From positions 1 to 64,000 of the forward strand of contig NZ_JACJVO010000025.1 in the NCBI RefSeq assembly GCF_014212055.1: a DNA stretch of 64,000 nucleotides, given 5' to 3'. Position 1 is the first letter of the stretch. Each line of letters opens with the position of its first letter. A model generated the notes under the pieces. The model was given only the letters and a program-made list of their open reading frames with translations, made no database searches and was not told the DNA's origin. This document shows positions 53,823 to 61,719 of this stretch, piece after piece. This DNA is from Cohnella zeiphila (GTDB lineage Bacteria > Bacillota > Bacilli > Paenibacillales > Paenibacillaceae). The translations under genes and the position numbers were made by a program.

Positions 53823-53854
53823 CTGGAAAATCATGCGCCGCTAACGGGATCTGC

Positions 53855-53990
53855 CGAAATGTTGGGTCACTGAATCCGGTTGTGTACTTTCTGTCGCCTC
53901 GTTCTGATGAAGGTTGGGTGCCTGAATCTTGTAGATTGCTCGGCTGCCATTGGCGAGTTTATAACTAAAGCACAGTCCGGAACATCGCCG
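53855..53990 (+). repeat. Intergenic element, copy B, with two internal units about 52 bp apart
   Basis: Direct copy of the 46506-46640 segment. GAATC recurs at 53872 and 53924. It ends about 60 bp before the binding-protein start, the same relative position as copy A. Open frames across it are not conserved between the copies because of one-base length differences, so it is non-coding. Confidence 0.85.
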
Positions 53991-54051
53991 CGAGTAACCG
54001 CAACCGGCTATCTGGCGGCCGCCGTGCTATTACCTTCAGAAAGGGTAGATG

Positions 54052-55707
54052 ATGTTGAAGCGGAAAGGAAAAGGGTTACAGGCGCTTGCACTTGCAGCGG
54101 TCATGGCGACAGTCGCAGTTAGCGCGGGGTGTTCAAGCGATGAGAATGCAGAGCAATCGAGCCAAGCCAGCTCCGATGCCGGCGCCACGGCCAGTGCTTC
54201 TGCTAGCGCCCCTGCATCCACTGCATCGAAAGAGAAGGTCACTCTTAAGGTGGAGGTTTTCGATAGGGGTAATGCTCCGGCTGGTTTGACAGTGACTGAC
54301 AACGCCGGGACCCGGTATGCCCAGAAAAACTTTGGAGATCCGAACAACATTAAATTGGAATTCGTTCCAGTCCCTCGAAGTCAGGAAGTCGATAAGCTGA
54401 ATGTGTTAATGGCCAGCGGCAATGCCCCGGATATCGTCTTCACGTATGACGAGGGAGTCGCTCATAAGTATATGCAGCAAGGCGGGCTTACGGATGTTGG
54501 CAGCTTGATCGATCAGTATGGCCCGAATCTCAAGTCCTATCTTGGCGCCGACACGCTGGCATATGGCCTGTGGGATAACAAGCAACTCTCCATTCCGGCC
54601 AAGCGGGCGTTTACGGGAATGACATCGTATATGATCCGTCAAGACTGGCTCGACAAGTTGGGGCTTGCCGTTCCTGCAACGACGGAGGAGACTTATCAAG
54701 CATTGAAAGGGTTTAAAGACAAGCAGCTCGGCGGTCAGGGAACGATTCCGCTCGGCCTTGCGCTGCACGAAGACGAATACATTCCGCTGGTTATGGGGTT
54801 GATCAAGGAGAGCCCGACGGAAGAAGATTACTATACCAAAATGCAAAGACTCGGCGTGCACGAATATCCGATTCTGTTCGATGGACACAAGGACGCTATC
54901 CGAACATTAAACCAATGGTACAATGAAGGTCTGATCAGCCCGGATTTCGGTCTGGACAAAGATCAGAAGGTACGAAAGGAGGGCGTCTCGACCGGAAAAG
55001 TCGGCATGTATAGCGAGCAAGCCTCTCAAAGCTTTGAAGGAGGCGATTCCGGGGAACAGGCCACGCTGGCGAAGAATGTTCCCGGCGGAACGGTTACTCC
55101 GGTCGATCCGTTCACGAACGATGCAGGCAAGCACGTGAAGGAACTCAATCCTCCGACAGGCGCGTACTTGATGATACCGAAGACGAGCAAGGCCGCGGCA
55201 CAAGCGGTGCAATATCTGGACTGGCTGGTTCAGTCGAACAACCTGTTCTACTATAAATTTAATGGTCCGGAAGGAACAGGGTATCAAATGCAAGACGGCA
55301 TTCCGGTCCAGATCAAGCAGTCGGATATTAAGCCCGAGAATAATGTATTCAACAGTTCGGATATGACCATAATCAGCAACGGTCTCGAACTCGGATCGAC
55401 AGATTTGAATATCAAATATCTCGAACAAAGCTATGATCCTTCCTATACCGCCAGGGCGGATGCGGCCTTCAAACTGTCCATAACGGATGCGCAGCCGATT
55501 CACTATTTCCCGAAGCCGATCGATGCCGAATCGAAGTACGCCCAAGTGCTGAAGGGGAAATACGAGGAACTTCTGGTCAAATCGATCATGGCCAAGCCGG
55601 CCGATTTCGATAAAACCTATGATGATCTGTTTAAACAGTACATGGCAAGCGGCGGTTCAGAGATCCAGAAAGAAAGAGAAGCAGCTTATAAGGCGATGAA
55701 GCCTTAA
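54052..55707 (+). CDS. Extracellular solute-binding lipoprotein of sugar ABC transporter 3 (LplA-like)
   Basis: A 551-residue lipoprotein with lipobox VAVSAGC (cysteine near residue 27) and an Ala/Ser tether, then a large family-1-type binding protein (LNVLMASGNAPDIVFTYDEG, WLDKLGLAVPATTEETYQAL). It should capture an oligosaccharide outside the membrane for the two permeases that follow. ATG 54052 has AAGGG at 6 nt; ATG 54049 is also in frame. It follows a YesS-like regulator that is its likely activator. A hairpin separates it from the first permease gene. Confidence 0.92.
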   Translation: MLKRKGKGLQALALAAVMATVAVSAGCSSDENAEQSSQASSDAGATASASASAPASTASKEKVTLKVEVFDRGNAPAGLTVTDNAGTRYAQKNFGDPNNIKLEFVPVPRSQEVDKLNVLMASGNAPDIVFTYDEGVAHKYMQQGGLTDVGSLIDQYGPNLKSYLGADTLAYGLWDNKQLSIPAKRAFTGMTSYMIRQDWLDKLGLAVPATTEETYQALKGFKDKQLGGQGTIPLGLALHEDEYIPLVMGLIKESPTEEDYYTKMQRLGVHEYPILFDGHKDAIRTLNQWYNEGLISPDFGLDKDQKVRKEGVSTGKVGMYSEQASQSFEGGDSGEQATLAKNVPGGTVTPVDPFTNDAGKHVKELNPPTGAYLMIPKTSKAAAQAVQYLDWLVQSNNLFYYKFNGPEGTGYQMQDGIPVQIKQSDIKPENNVFNSSDMTIISNGLELGSTDLNIKYLEQSYDPSYTARADAAFKLSITDAQPIHYFPKPIDAESKYAQVLKGKYEELLVKSIMAKPADFDKTYDDLFKQYMASGGSEIQKEREAAYKAMKP

Positions 55708-55728
55708 TTTCACATGACTGAAAGCCGC

Positions 55729-55756
55729 ACGGTCCGCGGAATATTTCGCGGACCGT
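55729..55756 (+). promoter_or_regulatory. 10-bp hairpin between binding-protein and permease genes
   Basis: ACGGTCCGCG (55729-55738) pairs with CGCGGACCGT (55747-55756) around an 8-nt loop. There is no T tract. It has the same position and probable role as the hairpin at 33712. Confidence 0.75.
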
Positions 55757-55779
55757 CGGCGTGAAAGGAGGAATGGCGA

Positions 55780-56682
55780 ATGAGCACCGGCTCATACATC
55801 AGAAGGTTTTGGCAATTGTACGCAATGCTGCTTCTTCCGGTTAGCTTTTTTGCCTTGTTCAAATACGGCCCCATGTACGGTGTGACGATCGCGTTCAAAG
55901 ATTACAACATCTTCCAGGGGATATGGCAAAGCCCGTGGAACGGGACCGAAACGTTTCGAGAGATTTTCGATATGCAAACCTTCAAGACGGCGCTCCGAAA
56001 CACGTTCCTGCTGAACTTTCTGGATCTCGCCGTTTCGTTTCCGGCGCCGATCATCCTGGCGCTCATGCTGAACGAGGTTCGTCAGATGCGGGTCAAGAGA
56101 GTATTCCAGACGGTGATGTACTTTCCGCATTTCATCTCTTGGGTTATCATCGGAGGGTTATTCTTACAAATTTTTGCGACCAACAGCGGAATCATCAACC
56201 AGATGCTGAACCATGCCGGATTCCAGTCGATCCCGTTCCTGTCGAACAAATACTGGTGGTTGGCCACTTACCTGGTCGCCGGGGTGTGGCAGAGCGTCGG
56301 TTGGGGAACGATCATTTATTTGGCTGCATTAACCGGCATCAACAAGGAGCTTTACGAAGCGGCCGAGACGGACGGCGCCGGAAGGATGAAGAGAATGTGG
56401 CACATCACGCTGCCGGGCATTCGGCCCACTATTCTCATGCTGCTCATTCTGGCGATTGGCGAGATGCCGAGGATCGGCTTCGAGCGGCCGTTTGTTCTCG
56501 GAAATTCAATGGTAAGCGATTTCTCCGAGGTGCTCAGCACCTTCGTATACAAAATCGGTCTGCAGACCGGAGAGTTCTCCATCGCGACCGCGGTAGGTCT
56601 GTTTCAGTCCGTCATCGCGCTGGTCTTCTTGCTCGGCGCTAATACGATTACCAGAAAATTTGCAGATCAAAGCATCGTTTGA
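55780..56682 (+). CDS. Sugar ABC transporter permease (LplB-like)
   Basis: A 300-residue permease with six transmembrane segments, the FKYGPMYGVTIAFKDYNIF signature near residue 27 and the EAA loop LYEAAETDGAGRMKRMW. It starts behind AAAGGAGG. It belongs with the preceding binding protein and the next permease, 25 bp downstream. Confidence 0.93.
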   Translation: MSTGSYIRRFWQLYAMLLLPVSFFALFKYGPMYGVTIAFKDYNIFQGIWQSPWNGTETFREIFDMQTFKTALRNTFLLNFLDLAVSFPAPIILALMLNEVRQMRVKRVFQTVMYFPHFISWVIIGGLFLQIFATNSGIINQMLNHAGFQSIPFLSNKYWWLATYLVAGVWQSVGWGTIIYLAALTGINKELYEAAETDGAGRMKRMWHITLPGIRPTILMLLILAIGEMPRIGFERPFVLGNSMVSDFSEVLSTFVYKIGLQTGEFSIATAVGLFQSVIALVFLLGANTITRKFADQSIV

Positions 56683-56707
56683 CCTGCATTCGAAAGGAGA
56701 CTGGACC

Positions 56708-57586
56708 ATGAAGCAGAAGAATGCGGGGCGATTGTTCGAATCGCTCAATATTACGCTTCTGTTTATATTGGCTGTGCTATGTCTGGCGCCTCTGCTGCAT
56801 ATCGTCTCCCTGTCGCTCAGCTCGGGCACGGAAATAACGTCAGGACGCGTAACCATCTTTCCGCGAGGGTTCAATATCGAATCTTATCAGCAGATGCTGC
56901 AGGACGTCAGCATGTTTCGGTCGCTTCTGTTTACCGTCGTGCTGACGGTTACGTTCACCGTCCTGTGCATGCTCATGACGATTTTGGCCGCATATCCGTT
57001 GACCAAGAAGGGCTTGAAGGGAAGGAAGTTCATCCTGTACTTCATCGTGCTGACGATGTATTTTGGCGGCGGTGTCATACCCGACTACATGCTGACCAAA
57101 GGGCTGCATCTGCTCAATTCGATGTGGGCGCTCATTCTGCCTGGACTTATCAGTCCGTTCTATATGATCATCATGATGTCGTTCTTCCGTTCAATCCCTC
57201 AGGGGCTGGAAGAAGCGGCGGAAATTGATGGCGCTTCCTTCAATGGCATTCTTATGCGGATTATTCTTCCGCTGTCGGTTCCCGTACTCGTGACGTTAAG
57301 TTTGTTTTATGCGGTCGGCCGATGGAACGGATTCTCGGACTCGCTGTATTACATTACGGATCCGAAGCTTTATCCGCTGCAATTGAAATTGTATCAGATC
57401 GTCATGAACAGCATGTTGGTCGGTCAGGATGCGGCGGAACGGTTGTCGCAGCTGGAGAATCCTATTCTCCCGGAAAGTTTGAAGGCAGCAAGCATCATCT
57501 TTTCCATCGTCCCGATCGTAATCGTCTATCCATGGCTGCAGAAGTATTTCGTTACGGGAACGATGCTCGGATCGGTTAAAGAGTGA
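56708..57586 (+). CDS. Sugar ABC transporter permease (LplC-like)
   Basis: A 292-residue permease with six transmembrane segments, EAA loop GLEEAAEIDGASFNGILM and the ending KYFVTGTMLGSVKE. ATG 56708 is preceded by GAAAGGAGA; the longer upstream frame runs into the first permease in another reading frame. It is followed after 71 bp by a phosphoesterase gene. Confidence 0.93.
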   Translation: MKQKNAGRLFESLNITLLFILAVLCLAPLLHIVSLSLSSGTEITSGRVTIFPRGFNIESYQQMLQDVSMFRSLLFTVVLTVTFTVLCMLMTILAAYPLTKKGLKGRKFILYFIVLTMYFGGGVIPDYMLTKGLHLLNSMWALILPGLISPFYMIIMMSFFRSIPQGLEEAAEIDGASFNGILMRIILPLSVPVLVTLSLFYAVGRWNGFSDSLYYITDPKLYPLQLKLYQIVMNSMLVGQDAAERLSQLENPILPESLKAASIIFSIVPIVIVYPWLQKYFVTGTMLGSVKE

Positions 57587-57657
57587 AGAAGGGGTTTCCA
57601 GCGGCATATTTGGCAAGCGACATATGAAATTTAATGCGGGATTAAGAGGTGGCATGT

Positions 57658-58596
57658 GTGAAGAAGAGACTGCAGTTTCGAGGTGACCATAGCTTTACGA
57701 TCGTACAGTTCACCGATCTTCATTGGAAAACAGGAGACGAAATGGATAGGCGGACACGGGACTTGATGGAAGCTGTCTTGTTGGAGGAAAAACCGGATTT
57801 GGTCGTTCTGACGGGCGACATCATCCAAAGCGGGCGGTGCGAAGGCAGGGCCCTAGAAGCTTTTGCCGATGTGGGGCGAGTAAGCGAGGAGCATGGCATT
57901 CCCTGGGCGGCCGTTTACGGCAATCACGATGCCGAGTATAGGGTGACCCGCGAGGAGCTGATGCGGGTGCAACAGAGCTTCCCGCTCTGTTTAACCGAGC
58001 GGGGCCCCGAATATTTGCCGGGCTTAGGCAATTATATGCTGACCGTTGCCGGATCGGACGGCACGGAATGTGCCGCCGCACTTTATATGATCGACTCGCT
58101 GGGGGAGCTGGTGGACGCGCTTTTGCCGTATAAGGGCTATGATTGGATCAGGCCGGAGCAGGTTCATTGGTATAGGGAACGTTCCAAGGAGCTTGAGAAA
58201 GCTTGTGGCCGGACTGTTCCCTCTCTGGCTTTTTTTCATATCCCGCTTCCGGAATACGAGACGGTGTGGAGTCATTTTCCCTGCTATGGAACGAAAAATG
58301 AAAATGTTTGCTGCCCTTCCGTCAATTCGGGCCTGTTCGCCGCTATGCTGGAACGGGGAGATATCATCGGCACGTTCGTTGGCCACGATCACGAAAACGA
58401 TTACTGGGGCGATCTTTACGGTATCCGGCTTGCGTACGGAAAGGTGACCGGCTACAACACCTTTAACAACCGTCCTTATAACGGAGAGCACCGGGGAGCG
58501 AGATTGATTAAGCTCACCGAAGGCAGCCGCGCGTTTGAGACCTGGATCCGTATGGACACCGGAGAAAGGATAGATCAAGAGCTTCATCTCCCTTAG
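57658..58596 (+). CDS. Calcineurin-like metallophosphoesterase
   Basis: A 312-residue cytoplasmic phosphoesterase of the Dcr2/purple-acid-phosphatase-like group. Metal-binding motifs in order: QFTDLHW (residue ~20), LTGDIIQ (~48), YGNHDAEY (~82), FFHIPLPEY and VGHDHENDYW. The start is GTG 57658 with AAGAGG 8 nt upstream. It is downstream of a sugar ABC transporter and upstream of a second phosphoesterase, suggesting removal of a phosphate or phosphodiester from the imported compound. The substrate is unknown. Confidence 0.9.
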   Translation: MKKRLQFRGDHSFTIVQFTDLHWKTGDEMDRRTRDLMEAVLLEEKPDLVVLTGDIIQSGRCEGRALEAFADVGRVSEEHGIPWAAVYGNHDAEYRVTREELMRVQQSFPLCLTERGPEYLPGLGNYMLTVAGSDGTECAAALYMIDSLGELVDALLPYKGYDWIRPEQVHWYRERSKELEKACGRTVPSLAFFHIPLPEYETVWSHFPCYGTKNENVCCPSVNSGLFAAMLERGDIIGTFVGHDHENDYWGDLYGIRLAYGKVTGYNTFNNRPYNGEHRGARLIKLTEGSRAFETWIRMDTGERIDQELHLP

Positions 58597-58597
58597 A

Positions 58598-59932
58598 ATG
58601 GGGAATTACAGAGTTTCGTCAAAAGCGTTGAAATTTATGAAACGGAAAGCAGGTTATCCTACGATGAAACTAAATACATCGCTCCCTGTATCGGATCTCG
58701 CCACTTTTATGACAATGATCGCCCCGCGCAACACTTTCGGCGATCCGGATGATAAGAGCGATTTTGTGCCTGTGGTGCGCTTCCTTGTCATGAGCGACTC
58801 TCACATTGAGACCTTCGCAGATGTCGGATGCAGCCGTATCCAAAAGGCGATATCCCTCGGTTACAGCGATGCCCAAAGTGATTCCGTTTACAAGTCGCTG
58901 GATGCCGTTATGTTCTGCGGCGATATTACCGACAAAGGCGATATGTCTCAGTATATCGCATTCAAGAGCACCGTCGATTCAGCGTTAAAGGAGGAGACAA
59001 AGCTGCTTGCCATCCTTGCCAGTAATCACGACTGCTGGGGATCGATGGGCAGAGGGGCTCTTTCCTATTTTTCATCTCTCACAGGGCTTCACACCGACTG
59101 GCATGATGTTATCAACGGTTACCATTTTATCGGAATTTCCGCTTCGGCCGACAGCGATTACCGCTATGACCCCGAGCAGATAAGCTGGGTTAAGGAGCAG
59201 TTGGACAAGGCTGTTGCAGATGACCCGGAGAAGCCGATTTTCGTTACCCATCATGAACATGTGCTCGACACCGTCTATGGCAGCGGCGATAAGGAGTGGG
59301 GAATAGATCACCTGAAATCAGTCTTTGAGGAGTATCCTCAGATCATCCACTTTTCCGGTCACTCCCATTATCCCCTGAACGACCCCAGATCCATATGGCA
59401 GGGAAGCTTCACTGCGGTTGGCACCGGTGCTATAAAATATATGGAGTTTACCGTTGACGGTAAAAAAGGTGTCCATCCGGATCATTACGAAAAAACAGGT
59501 CAAACCTGGATTGTCGAAGTCAGCGCCCAGAATGAAGTGCGTTTGCGCGGCTATGATGTTTACAGTGAGGTCCAGCTGTGCGAATATGTCATAAAAGAGC
59601 CCGCAAACGCCGCCAACAGGCAGTTTACTCCCGATAAGCAGGAAGCTGCCTCTTCGGCACCGGTTTTCCCGGATCTGGGCAGCAGGCGTTATATCACCGT
59701 TCCTGCAGCCAAAAGTACCGATGGCGATATCATCTTCCTTTACAGAGCCATCGTTTTTGACGAGAACGGGAATGAAATCGATCATGTTTATCAGGTAAAT
59801 AATTACTGGACTTATCCGACTTATGACTCCGTCACCCTCGCAGTCAACGCTCCGCGGGGCTGTACCGTCAAAGTCTTTGCTGAAAATGCTTATGGCATGA
59901 GAAGCGAGCCCCTGACCTTTGAGGCAGGATGA
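58598..59932 (+). CDS. Second calcineurin-like phosphoesterase with C-terminal Fn3-like domain
   Basis: A 444-residue protein. The phosphoesterase motifs are VMSDSHIE (~68), FCGDITDKGD (~105), LASNHDCWG (~147), VTHHEHV and HFSGHSHYPL. The last 90 residues look like a fibronectin III/Ig-type beta domain. No signal peptide is evident. Codon use and composition differ from neighbouring genes and resemble Clostridia-type genes, hinting at transfer. It starts 1 bp after the first phosphoesterase, but no good ribosome binding site is visible; ATG 58664 (MKLNTSLP) is an alternative with a weak AGCAGG site. Confidence 0.82.
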   Translation: MGNYRVSSKALKFMKRKAGYPTMKLNTSLPVSDLATFMTMIAPRNTFGDPDDKSDFVPVVRFLVMSDSHIETFADVGCSRIQKAISLGYSDAQSDSVYKSLDAVMFCGDITDKGDMSQYIAFKSTVDSALKEETKLLAILASNHDCWGSMGRGALSYFSSLTGLHTDWHDVINGYHFIGISASADSDYRYDPEQISWVKEQLDKAVADDPEKPIFVTHHEHVLDTVYGSGDKEWGIDHLKSVFEEYPQIIHFSGHSHYPLNDPRSIWQGSFTAVGTGAIKYMEFTVDGKKGVHPDHYEKTGQTWIVEVSAQNEVRLRGYDVYSEVQLCEYVIKEPANAANRQFTPDKQEAASSAPVFPDLGSRRYITVPAAKSTDGDIIFLYRAIVFDENGNEIDHVYQVNNYWTYPTYDSVTLAVNAPRGCTVKVFAENAYGMRSEPLTFEAG

Positions 59933-60003
59933 GGGCCATAGAATCGCCACAGGTTCCTAAATTCGAGTGTGCCGGAGATAGAAGCGGAAAAGGGGCGGGC
60001 GCC

Positions 60004-61113
60004 TTATTCTCCGGCGTCCGCCTCCGCGGGCATCGGCCCGGTGTAAACCGACTGGGGCCGGAAAATCCGGTTATGGCCCGCCTGCTCCAGCACGTGGGCG
60101 GTCCAGCCGACGACGCGGGCCGCGGTGAAGGTGGGCGTGAACAGCTCCGCCGGCATCCGCACGGCGCGCATGACGGCCGCCGCGTAAAATTCCACGTTCG
60201 TGCGCAGCTTGCGGCCCGGCTTGTATTCCTCCAACAGCCGGACGGCGACAAGCTCCGCATGCCGGGCGAGATCGAGCCAAGGGTCGTCACCGGCCAATTC
60301 GGCGGCGACGGCACGAAGCGCTTCCGCTCGCGGATCCAATGTCTTGTAGACGCGATGGCCGAACCCCATCAGCCGCTCGCCGCGCTCCAGCTTCTCCCGC
60401 AGCGCCGTCTCCGCGCGCTCCTTGGTCCCGATCTCCTCAAGCAGTCGAACGACGCCCGCTGGCGCTCCGCCGTGCAGCGGCCCTTTCATGGCGCCGATGG
60501 CGGCGGCGACCGCCGAATGAAGGTCCGATTCGGTCGAAGCGACGACCCGGGCCGCGAAAGTCGAGGCGTTCAGGCCGTGCTCCATCGCCAGTACCAAATA
60601 AGCGCTCAGCGCGCGAACATGGGCAGGCTGCGCCGGACGGCCGGTCAGCAGATAAAGGTAGTGGGCCGCATGTTCTTTCTCCTGCGTCTCTTCCGGCCAT
60701 GCCGTTCCGTTCGACTGATGGTGCCGATAGGCGATGATGACGGGGAGGAGTCCCGTCAGCCGAATCGCCTGCTCCACCGTCGGCGGCCATGCCGTCGTCT
60801 CGTCCGTCAGCGCCGCCACGGCCGCTTCCAGCACGTTCATGAGCGGCGTGTTTGGCGGCATCGCGTCGAGCAGCCGGCGCAGATCCGGCGTCAGCACGCG
60901 GCCTGCGGCCAGCTTTTCCCGCAGCTCCTCCAGCTGCTTTCGCTCCGGCAGTTCTCCGTACCATAGCAAGTAAGCGGCTTCTTCGAAACCGTACCGAATG
61001 GCCAATTCCCGGGCCGCGTATCCCCGGTACACGAGCCGTCCCTGCGCTCCGTCGACCAGCCCGATGTCCGTCTCCGCCGCCACCACGCCTTCCAAACCCG
61101 TTACTTTTGCCAT
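60004..61113 (-). CDS. Citrate synthase family protein
   Basis: A 369-residue citrate synthase. It starts MAKVTGLEGVVAAETDIGLV with GGGAGGCGCCGAAA before the ATG; the longer frame upstream is not protein-like. Active-site histidine motifs are MEHGLNASTFAAR and GPLHGGAP, and GFGHRVYKTLDPRA binds oxaloacetate. The usual catalytic Asp region reads NVEFYAAAV, with Glu where many citrate synthases have Asp. It condenses acetyl-CoA with oxaloacetate; a 2-methylcitrate synthase role is possible but no prp genes are nearby. It is convergent with the phosphoesterase genes. Confidence 0.9.
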   Translation of the reverse strand: MAKVTGLEGVVAAETDIGLVDGAQGRLVYRGYAARELAIRYGFEEAAYLLWYGELPERKQLEELREKLAAGRVLTPDLRRLLDAMPPNTPLMNVLEAAVAALTDETTAWPPTVEQAIRLTGLLPVIIAYRHHQSNGTAWPEETQEKEHAAHYLYLLTGRPAQPAHVRALSAYLVLAMEHGLNASTFAARVVASTESDLHSAVAAAIGAMKGPLHGGAPAGVVRLLEEIGTKERAETALREKLERGERLMGFGHRVYKTLDPRAEALRAVAAELAGDDPWLDLARHAELVAVRLLEEYKPGRKLRTNVEFYAAAVMRAVRMPAELFTPTFTAARVVGWTAHVLEQAGHNRIFRPQSVYTGPMPAEADAGE

Positions 61114-61295
61114 TTTCGGCGCCTCCCGTCTGTCGATTGAGTCGATTAAGATCAACATATCAAATTCGATCGATAATGAAAATCTTATGATTTTTATATA
61201 GGTGATCAATAATGTCTATCGATATGGCGGAATTTTCCATTCATGGTATTCTGATAAAGGAAGCTGCTTGTTTGGAGTGGAAGGGGTTGAACGGC

Positions 61296-61631
61296 TTGAA
61301 GAAAATCATTGCGGGCGCCGTTTTGCTGCTGGGCGGCATCGCGCTTTATTTGCCGGTGCACCTGCGAGCCGCCGATTACTCGCTGACATTGGGTGGGTGG
61401 ACGACGCCACCGGGACGATTCGGCACGGCTTTGCAGAATACGGTTGGAGAGGCACCCACCCGGTTTGCGATTCTGTTCATGACCGTCGGGACGCTGCTTC
61501 TTCTGTGGGGCGCATGGGCGGACGACGTTGTACGTTTGGTCCGTTGGAGCCAAAAGCGGGCGAATTCCCGGCCGGTTAACGGAGAGAGCGTCAAAGGAAA
61601 TGATGACGAGACATCTCTTCCATCCTCTTAA
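61296..61631 (+). CDS. Small membrane protein of unknown function
   Basis: A 111-residue protein with two hydrophobic helices (IIAGAVLLLGGIALYLPVHL and FAILFMTVGTLLLLWGAW) and a polar, charged C-terminal tail. I chose TTG 61296 because GGAAGGGG lies 9 nt before it; the longer frame from ATG 61212 is not supported. I do not recognise the family. It lies 88 bp before the spore-germination genes and may or may not be linked to them. Confidence 0.7.
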   Translation: MKKIIAGAVLLLGGIALYLPVHLRAADYSLTLGGWTTPPGRFGTALQNTVGEAPTRFAILFMTVGTLLLLWGAWADDVVRLVRWSQKRANSRPVNGESVKGNDDETSLPSS

Positions 61632-61719
61632 ACTTTTACCACATAAAGTAAAAAATGAATAGAGAGCCAAGTCCGGGTTTATCCTACGTTGAAAGATTGG
61701 AAAACGAGGTGAAACGGAC

